DNA of 64,000 bases from JAFGCL01 sp964423835 (GTDB taxonomy: Bacteria > Chloroflexota > Dehalococcoidia > UBA2247 > RBG-13-53-26). Below the pieces are notes generated by a model that was given only the letters and a program-made list of their open reading frames with translations, ran no database searches and was not told the DNA's origin. The DNA is taken from positions 1-64,000 of the forward strand of contig CAYRGJ010000001.1 of NCBI GenBank assembly GCA_964423835.1. Direction: 5' to 3'. Position numbers and translations under genes: made by a program. Shown piece after piece: positions 58,301-64,000 of this stretch. How positions within the stretch are numbered: the first letter of the stretch is position 1; every line of letters begins with the position of its first letter.

Positions 58301-58354
58301 CGCCGCCAGAACGGCCATCCCCGGTCGTGCCGTCAGAACGGCCATCCCCGGTGG
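58301..58354. repeat. Two copies of a 27-bp direct repeat
   Basis: CAGAACGGCCATCCCCGGT occurs at 58307 and 58334, within near-identical 27-bp units in the leader of the membrane-protein gene. Only two copies, no CRISPR-like spacing. Confidence 0.6.
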
Positions 58355-58378
58355 TGCCGAGCGACCTTCCCAGTCAAT

Positions 58379-58447
58379 AGTATGTTCGGGCCTCACCGCG
58401 GCCGCCATCCGCATACGTACTTAGGCGCCGCTTGCGGGCTTTGCTTA
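58379..58447 (-). promoter_or_regulatory. Shared TACGTAG-type promoter, minus strand, for the membrane protein
   Basis: Minus strand from 58447: TAAGCAAAGCCCGCA, TAAGTAC 24 nt on, ATGGCG exactly at +39 (58408-58403), 18 nt, CATACT (58384-58379). Leader about 98 nt. Confidence 0.55.
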
Positions 58448-58513
58448 GCCCATCCCGCACCGCCCGACCAAGCATGACTACGTATGGCCTTCCCTCATCC
58501 TCAGACGTATGGT
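58445..58513 (+). promoter_or_regulatory. Possible shared-type promoter of the CoA-disulfide reductase operon
   Basis: ATGGCC at 58484-58489, 18 nt, TATGGT (58508-58513). Thirty-nine nt upstream the first box is degenerate (TTAGCCC) with CCGCA and CAAGCAT in the expected places. The leader would be only about 8 nt. Confidence 0.3.
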
Positions 58514-58527
58514 GGGTGAGAGGCGAT

Positions 58528-59895
58528 ATGGAGAAGGAGCGCTTCATTGTGGTCGGCGGTGTCGCCGCCGGGATGAGTGCGGCCAGCAGGGCCCGGGCCG
58601 TCAGGCCCGACCTGGAGATAGTGGTCTTTGAGAGGAACGGCTACGTCTCACACGTCAGCTGCGGCCTGCCGTATCTCATCTCCGGCCTGGTCGAATCCGG
58701 CGACAGCCTGCTGGTGTACAGCCCCGAGTTCTTCAGGGAAGAGCGCCGCATAGACGTGTTTCTGCACCACGAAGTGACCCGGGTAGTGCCGGAGATGAAG
58801 ACGGTTCTGGCCAAGGACCTGCAGACGGGCCAGGAGCGGGAGTGGCCGTACCACCATCTGCTGATTTCGACCGGCGCCAGGCCGGTTCTGCCTTCGATAG
58901 AGGGTGTGGACCTGGCGGGCGTCTTCACCCTGCGCCGCCACGAGGATGGCCTGGCAGTGCGGGAATACATTGTCAGACGCTCCCCACGCCACGGCCTGGT
59001 GGTGGGGGCCGGCTATGTCGGCCTGGAGGTAGCCGAAGCCTTCCGGCAGGCCGGCCTGGAGGTGACAGTGGTGGAGAAGATGCCCTCTGTCCTGGGCACC
59101 ATGGACGAGGAAATCAACGAGCTGGTGGAGGGGGAGCTGAGGAGAAGCGGCATCGCGCTGATCAAGTCCCGGGCCGTGGTCCGGCTCGCCGGCGAGGGCG
59201 GCTCGGTGAAGAGCGCGGTCCTGGAGGGAGGCCAGTCGATCGAGGCCGAAATCGTGCTCATTGGCGTGGGGATACGTCCCAACTCGGAGATCGCCGGGGA
59301 GGCGGGGATTGAGCTGGGCCGGGGGGGCGCCATAAGGGTCAACAGCAGGATGGAGACCAATGTGCCGGGCGTCTACGCGGCCGGCGACTGCGCCGAAGCG
59401 TACCACCTGGTGCTGGGGAGGACGGCCTATGTGCCCCTGGGAACCACCGCCAACAAGCAGGGCCGGGTGGCCGGTGAGAACGCCGGCGGGGGCCACGCCT
59501 CGTTCCCGGGCATAGTGGGCACTACCGTCTTCAAGGTTCTCGGCCTTGAGGTGGGACGGACCGGCATAACCGAGAAGGAGGCCGCAACGGAGGGCCTGCC
59601 CTGCGTGTCGAATGTGATCGAGCACGCCTCAAAGGCGCAGTACCTGCCGGGCGCCGGCATGATCAGGGTGAAGCTGGTGGCCCACCGGAAGTCGGGCAGG
59701 CTCCTGGGCGCCCAGATGGCCGGCGCCGAAGGGGTATCCAAGCGCGTGGACATCCTGGCCACGGCCATCACGGCCGGGATGACCGTGATGGAGATGCCGT
59801 TCCTGGACCTGGGATATGCGCCGCCCTTCTCCCCCTTGTATGACCCCATACTCATTGCGGCGCGGCAGCTCAGCAAGAAGATCCCGGCGCCATGA
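58528..59895 (+). CDS. CoA-disulfide reductase / NADH oxidase-type FAD disulfide oxidoreductase
   Basis: 455 residues. FAD motif G-G-V-A-A-G near residue 10, single redox Cys45 in S-H-V-S-C-G-L-P-Y (the CoADR/NADH oxidase signature, not a CxxxxC pair), NAD(P)H motif V-V-G-A-G-Y-V-G-L-E, second FAD motif A-A-G-D-C-A-E, and dimer domain with Y-A-P-P-F-S-P-L-Y-D-P. Reduces CoA disulfide or polysulfide, or O2 to water/peroxide. GAGAGG precedes ATG 58528. Followed by ferredoxin and peroxiredoxin, a redox-defence operon. Confidence 0.88.
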   Translation: MEKERFIVVGGVAAGMSAASRARAVRPDLEIVVFERNGYVSHVSCGLPYLISGLVESGDSLLVYSPEFFREERRIDVFLHHEVTRVVPEMKTVLAKDLQTGQEREWPYHHLLISTGARPVLPSIEGVDLAGVFTLRRHEDGLAVREYIVRRSPRHGLVVGAGYVGLEVAEAFRQAGLEVTVVEKMPSVLGTMDEEINELVEGELRRSGIALIKSRAVVRLAGEGGSVKSAVLEGGQSIEAEIVLIGVGIRPNSEIAGEAGIELGRGGAIRVNSRMETNVPGVYAAGDCAEAYHLVLGRTAYVPLGTTANKQGRVAGENAGGGHASFPGIVGTTVFKVLGLEVGRTGITEKEAATEGLPCVSNVIEHASKAQYLPGAGMIRVKLVAHRKSGRLLGAQMAGAEGVSKRVDILATAITAGMTVMEMPFLDLGYAPPFSPLYDPILIAARQLSKKIPAP

Positions 59896-59925
59896 TCAGC
59901 GGTCCGGGGCGGTGAGGAGGCGGGC

Positions 59926-60135
59926 ATGAAGGTGAGAGTGGACAGGGCCCTCTGCACGGGCGTGGGCAACTGCGTGGCCATCGCGCCCGGGGTCTTCCGG
60001 CTCGATGAGGAGAACCGGGCGGTGGCCGCCGACAGCCCGCAGGTGGAGGAGCAGGTCCTCTGGGACGCGGCCCAGAGCTGCCCGGAGAACGCCATCATCC
60101 TGGAAGACGACCGGGGCCAACAGCTCTATCCGTAG
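59926..60135 (+). CDS. [3Fe-4S]-type ferredoxin
   Basis: 69 residues: C10-T-G-V-G-N-C16 and C52-P, the three-Cys pattern of single-cluster [3Fe-4S] ferredoxins; the usual fourth Cys position holds Val13. Such ferredoxins serve P450s and other oxidoreductases. GAGGAGG precedes the ATG. Lies 30 nt after the disulfide reductase, which might reduce it; KorAB elsewhere in the window is another possible partner. Confidence 0.85.
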   Translation: MKVRVDRALCTGVGNCVAIAPGVFRLDEENRAVAADSPQVEEQVLWDAAQSCPENAIILEDDRGQQLYP

Positions 60136-60188
60136 ATCAGGCGCGGCTTGGGCGGGCACGGGCCAGCGCGCGCCGGGGAGGTGTACCC

Positions 60189-60662
60189 ATGGAGAAGCAG
60201 ACCAGCCCGCTGGGCCCGGGCCATGCGGCGCCGGATTTCGAGCTCAGAGACCAGAACAGCAGAAAGGTGAAGTGCTCCGATTCCAGGGGGAAGCTTGTCC
60301 TGCTGTCGTTCCACCCCATGGCCTGGACAGACGTGTGCGCCAGACAGATGCAGGCCCTGGACCAGAGCCGGGCCGCCTTTGACTCCATGAACGTGGTGCC
60401 GCTGGGGCTGAGCGTCGACACGGTGCCGTCGAAGAAGGCCTGGGCCGAGCATCTCGGCATCAGAACGCTGCCCCTGCTTTCCGATTTCTGGCCCCACGGC
60501 GAAGCGGCGCAGGCCTATGGCCTGTTTCGGGAGAGGAGTGGGGTCTCGGAAAGGGCCAACGTCATCCTGGACAGGGCCGGAACGATCGCCTTTGTCAGGG
60601 TGTACGATATCCCGCAGCTGCCGGACCTGGGCGAGATCATGGAGGTCCTGAAGAAGCTCTGA
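60189..60662 (+). CDS. Peroxiredoxin (AhpC/TSA family, AhpE-like)
   Basis: 157 residues. Peroxidatic Cys50 in P43-M-A-W-T47-D-V-C50 (PxxxTxxC). The N-terminal P-D-F-E-L-R and central V-D-T-V-P-S-K-K-A-W fit the thioredoxin-like fold. There is no clear resolving Cys further on; Cys29 is the only other one, so it may be a 1-Cys enzyme. GGGGAGGTG precedes the ATG. Reduces peroxides with electrons possibly from the upstream redox proteins. Confidence 0.88.
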   Translation: MEKQTSPLGPGHAAPDFELRDQNSRKVKCSDSRGKLVLLSFHPMAWTDVCARQMQALDQSRAAFDSMNVVPLGLSVDTVPSKKAWAEHLGIRTLPLLSDFWPHGEAAQAYGLFRERSGVSERANVILDRAGTIAFVRVYDIPQLPDLGEIMEVLKKL

Positions 60663-60680
60663 GGGCGGTGGGCCGCCTCA

Positions 60681-61457
60681 TCACTGGGGCCCTCCGGAAA
60701 CCGGGATAACGGCCCCGCTGATGAAGGCGGAGGCATCGGACGCCAGGAACAGGGCCGGGCCCAGGATGTCACGCGGCTGCCCGACCCTGCCCAGGGGCAC
60801 GGCCCTGGAGTATTTCTCGAAGGAGGCGGGCGGCATGTACCGCCGCTCGGTCTCGGTGTCTACGAGCCCGGGCGAAATGGCGTTCACCCGGATATTGTAG
60901 CGGCCCAGCTCCAGGGCCAGCGTCCTGGTCAGCTGGTTGATCCCGGCCTTGGCGGGGCCATAGTGGGCCATGCCGTGAACCGGGTGGAAGGCGGTCCCGG
61001 AGCTGAAATTGATGATGCTGCCGCATTTTCGTTCCGCCATGACCCTGGCCGCCGCCCGGCAGCAGAGGTACGCGCTCTTCAGGTTGACGTCCAGGACCCG
61101 CTTCCAGACATCGACGTTCATGTCCAGGATGGGAACGGAGCGGTCGGCGCCGGTCCCACCGGCGCAGTTGATCAGGACATCCACGCGCCCGAAGGCGTCC
61201 CGGGCGCGGCCCACCATCTGCTCCACCTGGCCCTCATCCGTCACGTCCGCCGGAGCCGCCACGACCCGGCACCCGCGGGATTCCAGCTCGCGCGTGACTG
61301 CCTGGAGGTCGGCCAGGCCCCGGGCCACCAGCACCACCGGGGCGCCGGATGCGGCGAACCCTCTGGCCAGGGCCCGGCCTATGCCATGGCTGGCCCCCGT
61401 GATGATGGCCACCCTGTCCTTGACGGAGAAACTGGGCGTGGACGCTTCCTGGTCCAT
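60681..61457 (-). CDS. SDR family oxidoreductase
   Basis: 258 residues: T-G-A-S-H-G-I-G, C-A-G-G in place of NNAG, catalytic Y-G-P-A-K, G-L-V-D-T-E in the substrate loop. Arg after beta-2 (V-A-R-G) hints at NADP. GAGGAGG before ATG 61457. Convergent with the peroxiredoxin (18-nt gap). Less similar to the SDRs of the catabolic cluster than they are to each other. Confidence 0.86.
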   Translation of the reverse strand: MDQEASTPSFSVKDRVAIITGASHGIGRALARGFAASGAPVVLVARGLADLQAVTRELESRGCRVVAAPADVTDEGQVEQMVGRARDAFGRVDVLINCAGGTGADRSVPILDMNVDVWKRVLDVNLKSAYLCCRAAARVMAERKCGSIINFSSGTAFHPVHGMAHYGPAKAGINQLTRTLALELGRYNIRVNAISPGLVDTETERRYMPPASFEKYSRAVPLGRVGQPRDILGPALFLASDASAFISGAVIPVSGGPQ

Positions 61458-61478
61458 ATCTTCCTCCTCGCCGAAAGA

Positions 61479-62048
61479 TCAGCTGGATCGGCCCTTCCGG
61501 GAGCAGTGGTGGAGCAGCCCCTGGTCCAGCCCGTGCTCCCGCATGACCTGCCTGACGGCCTCCCGGGGAGGGCATCCCTGGCCCCCGAACAGCCGGCTAA
61601 GGGCTTCCCCCGCCCTGGCCCGGCCGCAGTACTGCGGCCAGTCGTACCCGTACCACGATGCCATGTCATTCTCCAGGTATGTCTCCCGGGAGCAGGCCTC
61701 CGCGTCATCTTCGAGGCAGCACCAGCGCTCTCCCTCATCGCTGAAGCAGGCATCGTGGTACTGGAGAAGCACGGGGGCCATCTCCCACAGCCGGATCCCG
61801 TCGAAGGCCCCTTCCTGCCACCTGTTCCCCAGGCGGATGGCCAGGGGATGGTCCTCCTCGAGGTCCCACAGGAAAAGCGATTGCAGGACCCCGCGCAGGC
61901 CCGTCCGGCTGATGCCGAAGTGGCGGTTGCTCTCCACCATGAAACGGTCCGCCTCCAGCATGACCTCTTCCAGGTCCATGCCGGCGTCGCCAGCGGCCAG
62001 GACCAGGCAGATGCCGACGATGTCCTGACTCAGAGTCCGGGCAGCCAC
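61479..62048 (-). CDS. Hypothetical protein, 189 residues
   Basis: GTG start at 62048 with GGAGG 5 nt upstream and a perfect TATAAT 18 nt upstream. The protein is acidic, rich in Trp/Tyr and Cys (E-R-W-C-C-L-E-D-D-A-E-A-C-S, W-Y-G-Y-D-W-P-Q-Y-C-G-R-A). It has no signal peptide or membrane segment. No family recognised. Genuine coding is supported by the signals and by its composition; function open. Confidence 0.65.
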   Translation of the reverse strand: MAARTLSQDIVGICLVLAAGDAGMDLEEVMLEADRFMVESNRHFGISRTGLRGVLQSLFLWDLEEDHPLAIRLGNRWQEGAFDGIRLWEMAPVLLQYHDACFSDEGERWCCLEDDAEACSRETYLENDMASWYGYDWPQYCGRARAGEALSRLFGGQGCPPREAVRQVMREHGLDQGLLHHCSRKGRSS

Positions 62049-62065
62049 GGAGCCTCCACCCCTAT

Positions 62066-62094
62066 ATTATAGTGCCGCCCCGGGCGCGGGCCAC
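62066..62094 (-). promoter_or_regulatory. Promoter of the 189-residue gene
   Basis: TATAAT (62071-62066) with GTGGCC 17 nt upstream (62094-62089). The upstream direct repeats of the shared promoter family are absent. Confidence 0.45.
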
Positions 62095-62104
62095 GGAGGC
62101 CGGC

Positions 62105-62233
62105 CTACCCGAGCACCTTCACCAGCCTCACCATGGCCTCGGTAAGGTAGAGGCGCTTGAGGCACTGGAGCCCCGCGTTGAAGCTGGACTTGGACAGTCT
62201 GGGGATCTTCCGGCGGCCGGCTGGCTGGCTCAT
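62105..62233 (-). CDS. 42-residue stub resembling the N-terminus of DUF2779/Cas4-like proteins
   Basis: ATG 62233 overlaps the stop of the CpXC gene (ATGA), with AGGAGG upstream. The sequence L-S-K-S-S-F-N-A-G-L-Q-C-L-K-R-L-Y-L matches the start of DUF2779 / PD-(D/E)XK Cas4-like proteins (L-S-K-S-x-F-x-x-G-L-Q-C-x-K-R-L-W-L). A normal protein would continue for hundreds of residues; here it stops after 42. Either a truncated remnant or a deliberately short peptide that kept the Cys-containing motif. Confidence 0.55.
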   Translation of the reverse strand: MSQPAGRRKIPRLSKSSFNAGLQCLKRLYLTEAMVRLVKVLG

Positions 62234-63150
62234 CGGTGTTCCTCCTGGCTGGCGTCCTCCTGCATTGACAGCCAGACCATGTACTGCTCGGAGCAGCGGC
62301 CGCAGATGGCCGCCAGGCGGGCATGGACCTGGAGGATCTCCACACCCTCCGGGCCGGATGTCTCTTCGCCGATCTCGACCGTGACGTACTGCTGCCCCCG
62401 GGCGATATCCGCATGGCAGAGGCTGCAGGCGTTGTCCCGGGGCTGGTCCTGCGCCCGCAGCGAGGCCCAGACGCCCCGCTCCCTGGCGAAGCGCCGGAAG
62501 CCCTCCTGCTCCAGGTTAAGGAGGGGCAGCGGAGCGAAGGGGAAAGCGACGGGCTGCCTCTCGGCTGCCCTCCGGCAGTCGGCGCAGACCTGCAACGAGG
62601 CCGTGCTGTCCAGTATCCGGTCCTCCTGCTGGCAGCCGTCGCCTCTTTCCCGCACGATGCGGCTGACGCAGTAGTAGCGCTCTCCGTGCTCGATGCTGCG
62701 GTCGCAGCAGAAGCACGTCACCAGGCCGGGGCCGGAGGGGGCCCGGCGCTGCCACAGCCTCTCCCGGAAGATTACGTACCGGGCCAGCTCGGACAGGCTG
62801 AGGACCAGGTGCACATCGCCCAGGTATGCGGGGGAATCGGAGCCGGAAACGCCGGGGAATCCGGCCGGCTGTCCCCTGCTGTCCAGCCCGTCGAGGAACC
62901 CGTCCTCCTCGGTCCGCCATTGCGGCGCGTACCTGGCGCAGAACTCCTTCTCGGGATCGATGTAGAAGACATCCAGGGGCAGGCTGTCGGCGAAGCTGCA
63001 GCTGCGGCAACGGAAGATGTTGAGCCTGCCGGCCAGCAGGTCCTTGCGGCCCTTCGGGTCCTCCCGGGCGTTGACGTACTGGCGGGCCCGGGCCCTGCGG
63101 GAGCTCCCGCAGCGCGGGCACTGCACTTCAACAGTTGTTCTGGGTTCCAT
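62230..63150 (-). CDS. CpXC-domain protein with additional Cys-pair modules
   Basis: 306 residues. N-terminal CpXC domain (about 8-75): V-Q-C-P-R-C-G, V-N-A-R-E-D-P, G-R-L-N-I-F-R-C-R-S-C. Two further Cys clusters follow: C-F-C-C-D-R near 148 with C-A-D-C near 192, and C-S-L-C near 245 with C-G-R-C near 285, each like a zinc ribbon or HNH-type treble clef. No catalytic motif seen. AGAGGTG precedes the ATG. Heads an operon with the 42-residue stub; possibly the 189-residue gene too. Confidence 0.75.
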   Translation of the reverse strand: MEPRTTVEVQCPRCGSSRRARARQYVNAREDPKGRKDLLAGRLNIFRCRSCSFADSLPLDVFYIDPEKEFCARYAPQWRTEEDGFLDGLDSRGQPAGFPGVSGSDSPAYLGDVHLVLSLSELARYVIFRERLWQRRAPSGPGLVTCFCCDRSIEHGERYYCVSRIVRERGDGCQQEDRILDSTASLQVCADCRRAAERQPVAFPFAPLPLLNLEQEGFRRFARERGVWASLRAQDQPRDNACSLCHADIARGQQYVTVEIGEETSGPEGVEILQVHARLAAICGRCSEQYMVWLSMQEDASQEEHR

Positions 63151-63288
63151 CGTTCACCTCTTCCGGGGCGTTGGTCTCCCCCCCTCTTCGTTTCAGATCT
63201 GCCTGTAGAATAGCACCAGGCTGCGACATGGTATTGTCAAAATCTCCGGGGGGGGGCCGCCCGGCCAACTGTGAGCTGGTCCGGATGG

Positions 63289-63317
63289 GTGACACCGGGG
63301 CGGGGCGGCGCTACAAT
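63289..63317 (+). promoter_or_regulatory. Promoter of the WYL regulator
   Basis: GTGACA (63289-63294), 17 nt, TACAAT (63312-63317); leader about 25 nt with AGGAGGAGG. Confidence 0.5.
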
Positions 63318-63348
63318 GCACCCGGATCCCGGCAGGAGGAGGCCGCGA

Positions 63349-64000
63349 ATGAACGAGAAAGGGCTGCGGAAGATAGAGCGCCTGTTGGAGGTGTGGTTGC
63401 TCATCCAGAATGAGCCCCTGAAGCTCACCGCCAAAGACCTGGCCCGGAGGTGCGGCGCCAATGTGAGGACCATATACCGGGACCTGGCCACCCTGACCGC
63501 GGAGCTGCACGTCCCGGTGACCCAGGAGGGCGCCAGGTGGGGCATCGAGGACGGGTACTTCCTGCCGCCGATACGCCTGACGGTCCCCGAGGCGCTGACC
63601 GTATTCCTCTCGGCCAGGCTGATGCTCAACTACTCACACCGCTACGACCCGCGAATGGACTCCACCTTCAGCAAGCTGGGCGCGGCGGTGCCGCTCCCGC
63701 TCCGGGAGCAGATACAGCAGACCCTGGCCTGGATGCGACAGCTGCCGAAGGATGACCGGCGGGTGTGGAACCTGGCCAAGCTGGCCGAAGGCTGGGTGTC
63801 CCGCAAGCGGCTGAGGATACGGTACCGCTCGCAGGGGGCCCGGATGGCGGAGTACCGGCTCATAGACCCCTACTTCATCGAGCCGGCCGCTCCCGGGCAT
63901 TCCAGCTACGTCATAGCCCACTGCCACAGGGCCGGCGACCTGCGGGTCTTCAAGGTCGAGCGCATCGAAGGGATCGAGGTCACCTCCGAGGACTACACCA
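63349..64000 (+). CDS. HTH-WYL-domain transcriptional regulator, partial (runs off the right edge)
   Basis: 217 codons visible from ATG 63349 behind AGGAGGAGG. DeoR-like winged helix at about 8-70 (L-T-A-K-D-L-A-R-R-C-G-A-N-V-R-T-I-Y-R-D-L-A-T-L), a linker, then the WYL domain (K-R-L-R-I-R-Y-R-S then Y-R-L-I-D-P-Y-F-I-E and S-Y-V-I-A-H-C-H). WYL domains sense nucleic-acid or nucleotide ligands in regulators of DNA-damage, phage-defence or metabolic genes. The C-terminal WCX extension is beyond the window. Confidence 0.88.
   Translation, partial: MNEKGLRKIERLLEVWLLIQNEPLKLTAKDLARRCGANVRTIYRDLATLTAELHVPVTQEGARWGIEDGYFLPPIRLTVPEALTVFLSARLMLNYSHRYDPRMDSTFSKLGAAVPLPLREQIQQTLAWMRQLPKDDRRVWNLAKLAEGWVSRKRLRIRYRSQGARMAEYRLIDPYFIEPAAPGHSSYVIAHCHRAGDLRVFKVERIEGIEVTSEDYT

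Noticed and set aside
63205..63240. TTGACA on the minus strand as promoter of the CpXC gene
   Set aside because: No acceptable -10 at 16-19 nt; the best TATTCT lies 22 nt away.

Overview
The window is high-GC bacterial chromosome, densely packed, with frequent GTG starts and strong AGGAGG-type ribosome sites. Gene content suggests a strict or facultative anaerobe with oxygen defences: a ferredoxin-type 2-oxoacid oxidoreductase, an Fe-S Old Yellow Enzyme, rubredoxin, a [3Fe-4S] ferredoxin and a desulforedoxin-like protein. Many short-chain dehydrogenases, MBG and PEGA-type surface proteins, a LivF-like remnant and the HHW zinc-knuckle protein fit an uncultured Chloroflexota (Dehalococcoidia-like) bacterium. 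This placement is an inference from gene content. I saw no rRNA, tRNA, CRISPR array or complete insertion sequence.

Layout. 1-2.4 kb: a secreted MBG-domain protein (runs off the left edge) and a LuxR-type regulator. 2.6-14.3 kb: a catabolic cluster with four SDRs, 3-hydroxyacyl-CoA dehydrogenase, CoA-transferase, a beta-keto acid cleavage enzyme and a three-gene acetone/acetophenone-carboxylase-type ATP-dependent carboxylase. Read together these suggest: secondary alcohol to ketone, carboxylation to a beta-keto acid, acetyl-CoA-dependent cleavage to acetoacetate plus acyl-CoA, then CoA transfer. A NarL-type kinase/regulator pair follows (14.6-16.7 kb). 16.8-20.5 kb: an extended SDR, a 30-residue membrane peptide and a nine-repeat PEGA-like secreted protein.

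20.8-60.7 kb: a stress, redox and dormancy-like region. It holds two triple-BON proteins, HtrA, a LUD protein, bacterioferritin plus metallothionein, rubredoxin/KorAB/glycogen phosphorylase, Lon, glycosyltransferase, PfpI, Hsp20, DUF488, Ku/LigD, CoA-disulfide reductase, ferredoxin and peroxiredoxin. Two blocks of PAS/MEDS/GAF sensor kinases and receivers lie inside it (38.0-43.4 and 48.8-53.7 kb). 60.7-64 kb: another SDR, a CpXC protein, a 42-residue Cas4/DUF2779-like stub and a WYL-domain regulator running off the right edge.

The main new observation is regulatory. Ten or more transcription units in 20.8-58.5 kb, on both strands, share one promoter layout: TA(C/A)GTAG followed by (T)CCACA, a second TA(C/A)GTAG-like copy 24 nt after the first, an ATGGCC-like hexamer exactly 39 nt after the first, and a CATACT/TACAAT -10-like hexamer usually 18-19 nt later. 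The elements sit upstream of Ku/LigD, both BON genes, HtrA, bacterioferritin, KorAB/GlgP, Lon, the glycosyltransferase-Hsp20 operon and others. This points to one co-regulated general-stress or dormancy regulon.
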